Assembly: GCA_964370825.1 (NCBI GenBank) | Contig: CAYJKY010000013.1 | Coordinates: forward strand, 8,323-72,322 | Direction of reading: 5' to 3' | Length of the DNA: 64,000 nt | Source of the DNA: CAYJBH01 sp964370825 | GTDB taxonomy: Bacteria > Bacillota > Clostridia > Oscillospirales > Ruminococcaceae | The notes under the pieces: generated by a model | What the model saw: only the letters and a program-made list of their open reading frames with translations | Told to the model about the DNA's origin: nothing | The model's database searches: none | Shown: positions 25,915 through 34,310 of the stretch, one piece after another | Layout of the letters: each line of letters begins with the position of its first letter | Numbering within the stretch: the first letter of the stretch is position 1 | Translations under genes and position numbers: made by a program

Positions 25915-27135
25915 CTAAAATTCCATTTCAAGCTTTTCGGTTGCAAGGGGTCTTGCCTTGTCGGAATTAAGCAGGGTCGGGTCATACCCCTCGGTAAGCT
26001 CCATCGGCATATACAGACCAAGTGCCGACCATCCCCAAAAAGGATTTATCCCCTGACCTATCCCTGTTTCGGCATTGTAGTATTCCCTAACTTCGTCCTC
26101 AGAAGTCACCATGTTATAGGACTTTACGGCAAGCTCCATTGCCTCTTTTTTATACCCGTAGTCAGCCAATCCGTGCATAAGCATGTAGTTGATAGGTATC
26201 CAGCATGCACCCATCCATGTGCACTCACGTCCCTTTTTTTGCTGATAATAACCCTCTTCGGTTTTTGCCCATGATGCTACCGGAAACTCAAGCCAAAACT
26301 CGTTTGGATTTAGCACATGCTCTTCTACCATTCTTTTTGCGCGTTCCTCGGTAGCTATTCCTGCCCACAATACAGCAAAAGATGATGCCGATTTATAGCG
26401 AATAAGCTCGCCGGTGCGCTCGTGACGGTCGTAGTAATAGCCATCTTTTTCGTCCCAAAGTAGCTCGTTTACCCTGTCTTTAAGGTCTGATGCCTGCTTT
26501 GCAAAGTCATGTTTGTCATCAATGTTTCCGAGCAACTCAGATATAACCTCCATAGCCTTCAGTTCTCGATAGAGATAGCAGGCAAGGTCTACTCCCTCGC
26601 ATATTTCGGAGTAAATGGCTCCACCACGCAGATCCTGATTATCCATACCGGTATGGTCGGCAGAGTCCCAAACCGGCAGCCCGTTACGGTCATGGTCGCA
26701 ATACCAAAACCAATAGTCAAGATATTTTTTTAATTTATTGTAATATTTTTCTTTAACCCATAGGATGTTTTGTCCCTGCTTATACCCTAAAAGAACGGTC
26801 TGTGCTAAAAAGGGTTTAAAGTGTTGTCGCCAACGCGGCTCTACAAGAGTTCTTGCGACAAAGCCGGAGTTCAGCTGTCTGTCCAAAAACACCTCTACAT
26901 TATTTCGGCAGTAGTTTTTTACACCAAAGTATGAGAGATAAATGTTTTCAAAGTATAAATCCCAGTCATAGAACTCACCATAGCAGTAACCTGTGAGCAG
27001 GTCAGTAGTGCTAAATGCCATTCCGTTTGCCCTTTTAAGTTGACCTATTCCTCTTTCTTTGATGTTTTTGTTAATCTTTTTCGACGCAGAGCAGATAGCT
27101 GATTTTTCTCTTTCTAAATTCCAATTTCTGTCCAT
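25915..27135 (-). CDS. Six-hairpin glycoside hydrolase, trehalase/GH63-like
   Basis: 406 residues, all-alpha toroid. YGEFYDWDLYFENIYL matches the first trehalase signature (E-x-Y-x-W-D-x-Y), GLPVWDSADHTGMDNQDLRG and INPFWGWSALGLYMP correspond to the later GH37/GH63 motifs. It is shorter than classical trehalases (about 500-550), like the single-domain mannosyl/glucosylglycerate hydrolases of GH63. Start ATG 27135 has AGAAAGG 9 bases upstream; an upstream in-frame extension would overlap the permease. No signal peptide. Its place between permease and alpha-xylosidase suggests cytosolic cleavage of the imported alpha-glycoside. Exact substrate unknown. Confidence 0.75.
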   Translation of the reverse strand: MDRNWNLEREKSAICSASKKINKNIKERGIGQLKRANGMAFSTTDLLTGYCYGEFYDWDLYFENIYLSYFGVKNYCRNNVEVFLDRQLNSGFVARTLVEPRWRQHFKPFLAQTVLLGYKQGQNILWVKEKYYNKLKKYLDYWFWYCDHDRNGLPVWDSADHTGMDNQDLRGGAIYSEICEGVDLACYLYRELKAMEVISELLGNIDDKHDFAKQASDLKDRVNELLWDEKDGYYYDRHERTGELIRYKSASSFAVLWAGIATEERAKRMVEEHVLNPNEFWLEFPVASWAKTEEGYYQQKKGRECTWMGACWIPINYMLMHGLADYGYKKEAMELAVKSYNMVTSEDEVREYYNAETGIGQGINPFWGWSALGLYMPMELTEGYDPTLLNSDKARPLATEKLEMEF

Positions 27136-27157
27136 GAAAACAAGCCTTTCTAAAAAA

Positions 27158-28087
27158 TTATTCCTTAACCGAACCAAGCGTAATGCCTGTTACAAAATAT
27201 CGTTGTAAAAACGGATACACAACCAACACCGGCAACATTGCAATAAAAAGCTTAGCTGCGTTTAACGTTTGGTTAGACATGGTGGTTAGCATTTTAAGCT
27301 CCTCCACCGTTAGCGAGGCAGCATTGGTGTTTACAACCAGCTGCTGTATGTAGGTTTGCAGTGGATATTTTGACGAATCGGTATTAAGCACAAGTCCGTT
27401 AAAAAACTCATTCCAGTGCATTACAGCTGTAAACAGTGCCACGGTTGCGATTACCGGCTTTGAGATGGGAATTATGACTTTAAATAGGATAACCCACGGG
27501 CCTGCACCGTCCACAACAGCCGCCTCCTCTATCTGTTTTGGAATGTTGCGGAAGAAGTTAATAACCAGAATAACGTTAAACACAGGAACTCCGCCACCAA
27601 GCACAAGACCCCAAATGTTGTTGAGCATACCGATGTTGGTCATGGTCATAAACCAGGGTACAAGACCGCCGTTAAACATCATGCAAAAAACCAGTAGCCA
27701 CATAATTACGTTGCGTGCCGGAAACTCTATCTTAGTTTTAGATAGTGGATATGCCATAAGTAGAATTATTGCTATTGTAACCACGGTACCAAGCAATACA
27801 CGCATTACCGAAACGCCAAAGGCATCAAAAAATTGGACATCATCCAAAATCTCAATATAGGATGCCAACGTTGCATCTATCGGCCAAAGACCAACAAGAC
27901 CGCCCTCTGCCGCCGCTTTACTGCTTAACGACACACAAAAGGTGTACCATATCGGCAGTATGCAAGAAAGTGTTATTATACTTAAAACTATAAAATTTGC
28001 AGCATCAAAAATTCTTGAGCCGATTGTTTTCTCGAGATATGCCGGGGAGTTTGAAATTTTAACGGTATTGTGTTTTTTCTTTAACAT
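27158..28087 (-). CDS. Sugar ABC transporter permease, LplC type
   Basis: 309 residues, six helices, carbohydrate-uptake family with the EAA loop PKQIEEAAVVDGAGPWVILFKVIIP and the C-terminal FLQRYFVTGITLGSVKE ending that marks LplC/YtcP-type permeases. Start: ATG 28099 lies 1 base from AGAAAGGA, so the next ATG (28087) is preferred although its spacing is long (about 13); the same long-spacer leader recurs in front of other genes here. Partner of the upstream LplB-type permease, from which it is separated by a stem-loop-rich 110-bp gap. No ATPase gene lies nearby; such systems share an MsmX-type ATPase encoded elsewhere. Confidence 0.92.
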   Translation of the reverse strand: MLKKKHNTVKISNSPAYLEKTIGSRIFDAANFIVLSIITLSCILPIWYTFCVSLSSKAAAEGGLVGLWPIDATLASYIEILDDVQFFDAFGVSVMRVLLGTVVTIAIILLMAYPLSKTKIEFPARNVIMWLLVFCMMFNGGLVPWFMTMTNIGMLNNIWGLVLGGGVPVFNVILVINFFRNIPKQIEEAAVVDGAGPWVILFKVIIPISKPVIATVALFTAVMHWNEFFNGLVLNTDSSKYPLQTYIQQLVVNTNAASLTVEELKMLTTMSNQTLNAAKLFIAMLPVLVVYPFLQRYFVTGITLGSVKE

Positions 28088-28122
28088 TTTTATGACCATT
28101 CCTTTCTTGATGTTTTGTCCGG

Positions 28123-28203
28123 TTTCGCCTCATTTGTGGCGAAATTCAAACGCTTTTCGTTTGAAAGGCACAAAACTCTGTGTTTGAAAACTTGTTTTCA
28201 AAC
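28123..28203 (-). promoter_or_regulatory. Array of three stem-loops between permease genes
   Basis: In the 110-bp spacer there are three perfect stems: TTTCGCC/GGCGAAA (28123-28129 with 28138-28144), TTCAAACG/CGTTTGAA (28145-28152 with 28158-28165) and GTTTGAAAAC/GTTTTCAAAC (28182-28191 with 28194-28203). On the transcript a GGGGAGG directly follows the upstream stop codon and abuts the last-named stem. No T-runs, so these are not simple terminators; roles in mRNA stability or translational tuning are possible. Confidence 0.65.
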
Positions 28204-28212
28204 TTCCTCCCC

Positions 28213-29103
28213 TTAAAAAATTCGATAGTTGGCAAATTTATATGCCAGTGTGTAGCCTATAGTAATCATTATAAATCCGACAACCGATTTTAGCAGACCA
28301 ACAGCGGTGGAAAGGCTAAACTGTAGATTAATGATACCGGTTCGGTAAACCCATGTGTCGATTATGTCACCGGTAGAATAGACAAAGGGATTGTACAGAT
28401 TGAATATCTGGTCAAAGCCGGCATTTAAAACGCTACCAAGACTTAAAATTGCAACCATTGCAATCATGATAGATATGCCGGGAAGCGTTACATTTAACAT
28501 ACGTTTCCAACGTCCCGCACCGTCTATTGCCGCCGCCTCGTAGAGAGTTGGGTCGATAGATGTTAAAGCCGCAAGGAAAATAATGGTGTTATATCCAAAG
28601 TTTTTCCAAACATCACTTCCGATAACAAACTGTCTAAACATGTCTGCCTGCCCTAAAAACACAATTCTCTCGTTGCCCAAAGCCTCAAAAAAATCGTTGA
28701 CAGGACCGGTATATCCAAAAACATCCTGCATAATGCCGGCGAGAATAACCCATGAAATAAAGTAGGGCAGATAAACTATTGTTTGTATCGCTTTTTTGTA
28801 CCTTAAAAGTCTAACCTCGTTTAGCAGTAACGCAAAAACCAGTGGAAACACGAGATTGCCAATCATTTTACCGATAGAGATTACTATGGTGTTTACAAAT
28901 ATGCTTCTGCTGTCCTGAATTTGAAACATATATTCAAAGTTGTCAAGACCAACCCATTCCGAGCGCCAGATGCCAAGTCCCGGAGAAAAGTTTTGAAATG
29001 CCATTACAATACCAAACATGGGAACAATGTTAAACAACAACAGCCAAAGCAAACCCGGCGCCAGCATAATAGCATAAATAGGATAATTTTTTTTGTTTTT
29101 CAT
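28213..29103 (-). CDS. Sugar ABC transporter permease, LplB type
   Basis: 296 residues. Begins with KNKKNYPIYAIMLAPGLLWL, followed by PMFGIVMAFQNFSP and the EAA loop PTLYEAAAIDGAGRWKRMLNVTLP typical of LplB/YtcP-group permeases used for oligosaccharide or polyuronate uptake. Six hydrophobic helices. The start codon ATG 29103 has AGAGG 10 bases upstream; a longer in-frame extension lacks an SD. It lies 72 bp after the binding lipoprotein gene. Confidence 0.92.
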   Translation of the reverse strand: MKNKKNYPIYAIMLAPGLLWLLLFNIVPMFGIVMAFQNFSPGLGIWRSEWVGLDNFEYMFQIQDSRSIFVNTIVISIGKMIGNLVFPLVFALLLNEVRLLRYKKAIQTIVYLPYFISWVILAGIMQDVFGYTGPVNDFFEALGNERIVFLGQADMFRQFVIGSDVWKNFGYNTIIFLAALTSIDPTLYEAAAIDGAGRWKRMLNVTLPGISIMIAMVAILSLGSVLNAGFDQIFNLYNPFVYSTGDIIDTWVYRTGIINLQFSLSTAVGLLKSVVGFIMITIGYTLAYKFANYRIF

Positions 29104-29175
29104 CAACTTATTACCTCTACAAACAAAAGGGAAGTACATGTAAACGGTACTTCCCTTAGCGAATTAATCTATGAG

Positions 29176-30900
29176 TTATTGAAGTGCCGCAACCTCGGCT
29201 GTGATTTCATCACCGCCCTGTGCTTTCCAGTCGGTTACAAACTGGTCGAAGGCATCGATGGATTCCTGTCCTACGATAATTTTAAAGAACAGCTCGTCCT
29301 CCATCTTTTTAAGTGCTGTCCACTTTGTGTCGGTGGTCTCGGTGGGAGAGTAGGTTAAACTCGGTACGATCTCTATGTCATGGTCAACAATCGTAGCGGA
29401 GCCTAACAACAGTGACATTAGGCGAGGCAAGTCTTCAGGAGCTGCTTCACGATCCCAATTCTCTATATCGAGTGGAGCGGTTGGGTCGATAATTGTTGGC
29501 AATACGGCCTCTGCGTCACCGGCTAATAACTTATAGGGGAGATATTCTTCCTTTGCATACTCGGAAGGGTCTACATCACCTGCAAGAATTCCTCTAAGTG
29601 CCTCTACCGAGAAGAAACCTTCGTCATAAGCTGCCTGCGGTAAACGTAGCGGTGTAACCTGAGCGGTAAGTGCCCCTACATCAACTTCGCTCTCGGCAAC
29701 AATCTGCAGATTGGTTAGAATTGTTGCAGCCTCGGGATTCTCGTAGCCCTTTCTCACAACAAGGTAGGATTCTGCTACCGGTGTAATTTTAGAGTTGTAA
29801 ACACCCTCATCGTTCATAAGAACATAGGACTGCCAGTTTGCTGTCGGGTCGTTTGCAAGTGATGGCTTGATAAAGCCATAACCACTCCACCAAGGAGCAC
29901 AAAATATACCGGTATGACCTGCGATAGGTGCCTCGGTTGAATCCTCACGAACACCAAGCTGTGGGTCGATAAGTCCGTCTGCATACATGTCGGCGAGTAC
30001 TGCTAACGCATCCTTTGTTTCGGGTAAAATAGAACCGTAAACAACCTCACCATCCTGCTCCATCCACCAGCCGGGATAGGAATCCATAGCGGTAAAGAAT
30101 GGGTCAAATGTTCCGTTACCCGGAGCCGGGCTTAAAAAGTGTCCGTATAAATTCTGTCCGTTAGCAGGGGCAGCGATACCAACAATGTTGTCGCCAACAT
30201 TGCCCGGATCTTCGCTCATAAACTGCTCTGCAATGCTGATAACATCATCCATAGTCTTAGGACCTTCAAGACCGAGCGCATCAAGCCAATCCTTGCGTAC
30301 CCATACAAGTCCGTATGCGTTGTCCGGAACGTTCAATGCCGGTATAGCCATCATGTTTCCATCTACGGTAACAGCATCAAGGGCACGACCCTCGGAGGAA
30401 TCAAGCATGGTTCTCTGTGCATCGGAAACATAGGCGTTGTAGCTATCTTGTAACGGCATAATCTGGTCACCGGCGATAAGAGCACGGAACTGTGTCTCGT
30501 TAACCACCATCATGTCCGGTAGGTCGTTTGTTGCAATTGCAAGGTTGACCTTTTGTGTGGTATCGTTACCGGGTGCCGCTTCCCATGCCGAGGTAAAGGT
30601 GATGTTTAGTCTCTCCTCGATAAGACGAGTGTACTGGTTATTGGTAATGTCGTCACCCTCGGGATATGTTGCGTTAGGGTCAAGTAGTCTCGGAATTTCA
30701 ATATTAAGCGTTTCCGGATACTTGTAAAAAGGGTCTGCCGCCATATCGGCTGCTTCGCCATCACCGCTTGGCGTGGTATCCTCTGTTGCCGGTGCATCTG
30801 TGTCGGTTGCAGTGCTTTCATCAGCCTGTGTGCAGCTTGCAAACACGCTGATTAGCATTACAGCCGAGCAGAAAAGTGCTAACATTTTTTTAATCTTCAT
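29176..30900 (-). CDS. Extracellular sugar-binding lipoprotein (LipO-like)
   Basis: 574 residues. Signal peptide MKIKKMLALFCSAVMLIS with lipobox VFASC (Cys about 23), then an acidic Thr/Asp/Glu linker. The long family-1 type SBP (LVWVRKDWLDALGLEGPKTMDDV near the hinge) is the size class that works with LplB/LplC permeases and binds oligosaccharides. The start ATG 30900 was chosen because GAGGAGG is 8 bases upstream; earlier in-frame codons lie on or before that SD. A good promoter precedes it, so the importer can be transcribed separately from the regulator genes. Confidence 0.9.
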   Translation of the reverse strand: MKIKKMLALFCSAVMLISVFASCTQADESTATDTDAPATEDTTPSGDGEAADMAADPFYKYPETLNIEIPRLLDPNATYPEGDDITNNQYTRLIEERLNITFTSAWEAAPGNDTTQKVNLAIATNDLPDMMVVNETQFRALIAGDQIMPLQDSYNAYVSDAQRTMLDSSEGRALDAVTVDGNMMAIPALNVPDNAYGLVWVRKDWLDALGLEGPKTMDDVISIAEQFMSEDPGNVGDNIVGIAAPANGQNLYGHFLSPAPGNGTFDPFFTAMDSYPGWWMEQDGEVVYGSILPETKDALAVLADMYADGLIDPQLGVREDSTEAPIAGHTGIFCAPWWSGYGFIKPSLANDPTANWQSYVLMNDEGVYNSKITPVAESYLVVRKGYENPEAATILTNLQIVAESEVDVGALTAQVTPLRLPQAAYDEGFFSVEALRGILAGDVDPSEYAKEEYLPYKLLAGDAEAVLPTIIDPTAPLDIENWDREAAPEDLPRLMSLLLGSATIVDHDIEIVPSLTYSPTETTDTKWTALKKMEDELFFKIIVGQESIDAFDQFVTDWKAQGGDEITAEVAALQ

Positions 30901-30939
30901 GTACATTTCCTCCTCAGTTAATGTGTATTGTTTGTTGCG

Positions 30940-30968
30940 ATAATAGTATAATATCACATTTTACACAA
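30940..30968 (-). promoter_or_regulatory. Promoter of the module 1 importer operon
   Basis: Minus-strand TTGTGT (30968-30963), 17 bp, TATTAT (30945-30940), 40 bp before the SBP start. AT-rich flanks. The adjacent YesN-like regulator is the natural candidate activator. Confidence 0.5.
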
Positions 30969-31083
30969 TTATAGTTCATAAATAGTACAATGATTGTGCG
31001 ATTTTGTTCTACACAACTAAGAAATCGGGTTTGAAATTGTTTCGTGATTAAACAAAATCGAACCCGAAATCTTAAATTATACT

Positions 31084-31830
31084 TTATACTTCTTTGCGAT
31101 ATTCCGACGGAGATATACCCGTGTAGTCCTTAAAAATCGTTGAAAAGTATTTATCATTTGCGTAACCGGTTTCGTAGGCTATCCATGCAACACTTTTATC
31201 TGTGGTTTTTAGCAGCTTTTTTGCTCGCTCTAAACGTGTTGTTTTAAAATAACTGTTATAAGATTCGCCGATTATTTGTTTAAAGCAGGTGCAAAAATAG
31301 CTTCTGCTCATATTTACCCTCTTGGCCATCTCGGTAGATGTGGGATGGCTGTTATGCTCGGTTTTAATAATATCGACAGCACGAAGTATGCATTTATGAA
31401 TTTCACTTGTCGGCGCTTCATCTTGTGTTTGGGGGTTAGTAGCTGGTTCGGAGTTTTTTATGCGCTGTGCGAGACGACCCAACACGTCATCAAATTCCTC
31501 TCTGCCAAGGTCGGCTTTAATTATATAGTCCAGAACGCCAAGCCTCAATGCCTCCTGAATGTAGTCGAACTCTTGGTGCATAGTAAGTACGGCGCAAAAC
31601 AGATCGGATTTTCTTGCACGCAGCTGTTTTAAAAGTTCAAGACCAAACATACCCGGCATTTCAAGGTCGGTTAAAACAAAGTCAACCTCATTATTTTCGA
31701 TAAATTCGATAGCCTTCTGCCCACTACCCACATCGCCAACCACCTCCATATTGTGCTTACCCCAAGGCATTGCGGTGATAAGTCCGAGTCTTACCAGCTT
31801 ATCGTCATCGACTATTAGCACTCTTATCAA
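31084..31830 (-). CDS. AraC-type response regulator (YesN-like)
   Basis: 248 residues. N-terminal receiver domain with VDDDKLVRLG acidic pocket, phospho-acceptor Asp in DFVLTDLEMPG (about 54) and conserved Lys in DYIIKADLG, then a C-terminal AraC DNA-binding domain (STEMAKRVNMSRSYFCTCFKQIIGESYN and VAWIAYETGYANDKYFSTIFKDYTGISPSEYRK). Start is TTG, 5 bases after GGAGG. It lies 12 bp behind the sensor kinase gene and would activate the downstream importer/hydrolase operon in response to the glycan signal. Confidence 0.94.
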   Translation of the reverse strand: MIRVLIVDDDKLVRLGLITAMPWGKHNMEVVGDVGSGQKAIEFIENNEVDFVLTDLEMPGMFGLELLKQLRARKSDLFCAVLTMHQEFDYIQEALRLGVLDYIIKADLGREEFDDVLGRLAQRIKNSEPATNPQTQDEAPTSEIHKCILRAVDIIKTEHNSHPTSTEMAKRVNMSRSYFCTCFKQIIGESYNSYFKTTRLERAKKLLKTTDKSVAWIAYETGYANDKYFSTIFKDYTGISPSEYRKEV

Positions 31831-31842
31831 ATTAACCTCCGT

Positions 31843-33531
31843 TTATAGCAGTGTCATCGTTACGGTCATACCACCGATATCGTTATTAGCAAAGGAAACA
31901 TATCCGGTTTTATTATAGTGCTCGTTCATAGCCATTACCACAAACGCTACACCAATGGAGCTGTTACCCGGCTGATAGTTTAATGCGTTTAATTTATCAA
32001 GCTGTTCAGGAGAGGTTCCACCACCATTGTCTATCACGTGAAGAAGTATGTTATGCTCGGTCGCCTCAAGCTGTATCTCTATATGCAAAGCTTCGGTTTT
32101 ACTGTGTAGGATGCTGTTTTCTACCAACGGCTGAAGAATAAATCTCGGTATTGTCATTTCTAAAACCGCATCACCACAGTTATTAACTAATCTATAGGTG
32201 AAATCTATTCTGTTTTGCTGAAGCCTTAAATAGGTTTCGGTAACGTCCAACTCCTGACCAAGGGTTGCCGTGCTCTTATCGTTACGTAGATTATACGACA
32301 GCATCTTGGTAAGATCGGTAGTAATGTTAGTTATTTGTTGTTCACCACTCGATAAGGCACACCAGCGAAGAGTATTAAGAGTATTGAGCAAAAAATGAGG
32401 ATTAATCTGAGACCTGAGTTTACTTATCTGTGCTTCACTACGTTGTTTTTCTGATTTTTTCACATCCTGAATAAGATTATTAATGGTAGCCTTAGCACGG
32501 TTAATCTGTCCGTTTAGTGTGTCGATTTCATAAAGGCCGGTGTAGGGTATCGTTGTGGAGAAATCCCCTTGCTCCAGATGAGCAATGCCATAGTAAAACT
32601 CCCTTAAAGGAAGATTTACAAGGTGGTAAACAATAAAACAGAATATTACCGCAATCAACATAAATACAGGAAATACAGCTAAGTACTTAAGCATTTGTGC
32701 CATCTTTATTGCGTTTGAATCGGCATTGTCTATAATTCCGACAAAACGCCATCCTTGATTGTTGATGGACTGATAATAGGTAAAGCTTTCGGTTTCTCCA
32801 AACTGCTCCTTCGAAAGAATATTTAGCTCTGTTCCTATTGAATACAGCTCTTCATTTTCAGATAGAATCACCTGCATGTCCTCGTTTAGCATCAACAGGG
32901 TCATCTGCTCGGGAAAAAGTGTGCTTTCCATTAGTCGTTGTGTGTTTTCAAAAGATGTTTCAGCGTAAACCTTTATTATCTGCTCGCTTGCACCGGTTAA
33001 CCTATATTCATAAATGGAGGACAATACCGGTCGATTACTGTAGGTTGTGATGCTCTGCTTTGGTAAAAAATATGATATTTGATTTTGTTGCAGTAGCATC
33101 TCGCCATCCATAAGCTCTACCCCACCTTCCAATAAGTGGTTGCTTAAAATGTCCTGCATATTCAAGGTGTTATAAAGGGCGCCGAGGCTAATATTATGGT
33201 TTACAAATAATAAAATTCCAAGTTCGTTTATAATAGCTTCACGACTTGTCTTCTTTTCGTAAATTTCTTCGGTAGAATAATATGTAGATATCTGCTCCCC
33301 TATTCCACTGTATGGGGTGAAATGGTAGGAAAAGGTAGAAAGATTATGGAAATTATCCTCCATAGAAATTGCAATCTGCTCTAATCCACCGATATATGCC
33401 TCGCGTACACCATCGTCCACCTCCTGAGACATGATTAAATTAAGAATAAAGGTAGATAAACCGGCAACAACGACACAAAACAATACCGCCCATATTAATA
33501 AAATGCTACTCAATCTAAGCTTCATAAGCAC
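31843..33531 (-). CDS. Sensor histidine kinase (YesM-like)
   Basis: About 562 residues. TM helix near the N-terminus, extracellular sensor of about 250 residues (Cache-like by position), second TM (YLAVFPVFMLIAVIFCFIVY), HAMP-like linker, then the His_kinase domain with phospho-His in SQINPHFLLNTLNTLRW and a HATPase domain (PLVENSILHS, HVIDNGGG). YesM-type kinases sense carbohydrates, often through the binding protein. Start options behind GGAGG: GTG 33531 (spacing 5) or ATG 33525 (spacing 11); GTG chosen. First gene of the minus-strand regulatory pair, with a promoter upstream. Confidence 0.93.
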   Translation of the reverse strand: MLMKLRLSSILLIWAVLFCVVVAGLSTFILNLIMSQEVDDGVREAYIGGLEQIAISMEDNFHNLSTFSYHFTPYSGIGEQISTYYSTEEIYEKKTSREAIINELGILLFVNHNISLGALYNTLNMQDILSNHLLEGGVELMDGEMLLQQNQISYFLPKQSITTYSNRPVLSSIYEYRLTGASEQIIKVYAETSFENTQRLMESTLFPEQMTLLMLNEDMQVILSENEELYSIGTELNILSKEQFGETESFTYYQSINNQGWRFVGIIDNADSNAIKMAQMLKYLAVFPVFMLIAVIFCFIVYHLVNLPLREFYYGIAHLEQGDFSTTIPYTGLYEIDTLNGQINRAKATINNLIQDVKKSEKQRSEAQISKLRSQINPHFLLNTLNTLRWCALSSGEQQITNITTDLTKMLSYNLRNDKSTATLGQELDVTETYLRLQQNRIDFTYRLVNNCGDAVLEMTIPRFILQPLVENSILHSKTEALHIEIQLEATEHNILLHVIDNGGGTSPEQLDKLNALNYQPGNSSIGVAFVVMAMNEHYNKTGYVSFANNDIGGMTVTMTLL

Positions 33532-33634
33532 AACTGCCTCCGACATAATATTGCTGAATATCCTCTTTTAAAATTACAGGCACATTGATTTCAGCAAATG
33601 CCTCAGGTAGTGAAAACATACACCCATTGGGTAT

Positions 33635-33663
33635 ATTATATTTCAATTATTAAATAAATACAA
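33635..33663 (-). promoter_or_regulatory. Promoter of the YesMN-like pair, next to a small inverted repeat
   Basis: Minus-strand TTGTAT (33663-33658), 17 bp, TATAAT (33640-33635). Just downstream of the -10 is the inverted repeat ACCCA-AT-GGGT (about 33622-33633), well placed for a repressor operator. Confidence 0.5.
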
Positions 33664-33752
33664 GCCTTAAACATTTTTTTAACTTTATGACATGAGGAAT
33701 TACCGAGTTATTTTATTGCATGGTTTGTAAAACGAAAATCAATATATCCTTT

Positions 33753-33782
33753 AATAAAAAACCACACCGGATAATCCGATGT
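33753..33782 (-). terminator. Terminator-like hairpin behind the ABC ATPase pseudogene
   Basis: On the minus strand ACATCGGAT and ATCCGGTGT form a 9-bp stem (one G-U pair, very tight loop) followed by GGTTTTTTATT. It lies about 70 bp past the stop of the pseudogene and is probably its original terminator. Confidence 0.5.
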
Positions 33783-33854
33783 AGCCAAATAAGGCGTATA
33801 AATTAATCAATCGCTGCACCATAAAGACATACGAAGTATTCGAGGCAATGATGG

Positions 33855-34216
33855 TTAGTCTGAGATGCCGATGGCAACAAGCCCCTTCGTGCTCTTGTAC
33901 TGCTCATCAAGCTCAATGATTTTGCATTCTATGCCAAAAAACTCTCTCACCTTGTCTTCGCTTACTATCTCCTCCGTCGGACCAAACTACCAACCCTTTT
34001 TACCGATTACAAGGGTTGATTTTGCAATCCGTTTTTTGCCTGAGGTACATAAGCGACTAACTTCCAAAAATCTTTATAAGATTTTGATTGCAACCCCTCA
34101 ATATCAACCTCTCCGGTATTGAACTTTAAAAAGCCCATCAAACATTTTATCAAGGTGGTTTTGCCGGCACCGTTAGGCCCGATTATCGCAGTTACCGGAA
34201 TAACATATTTGTTATC
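33855..34216 (-). pseudogene. Decayed siderophore-type ABC ATPase (FepC-like) fragment
   Basis: The minus strand reads KYVIPVTAIIGPNGAGKTTL (Walker A) through VAYVPQAK (Q-loop), then jumps directly into the C-terminal tail VIGKKGW-stop-FGPTEEIV...DKVREFFGIE in another frame. The signature, Walker B and H-loop are missing, there is a frameshift at the junction and an in-frame TAG, and the 5' end is absent. This is an internally deleted remnant of an iron-chelate importer ATPase; no permease or binding protein for it remains nearby. It occupies most of a gene-free 780-bp stretch between the two regulator genes. Confidence 0.75.
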
Positions 34217-34310
34217 CTCGCCTATCCCTCATATTACGATTATAGGCGTGGTGTTAGTTGTTCTGCTATGCGAGAGAAATATAAATCTTCAGATAAAATG
34301 ATGAAGAATT

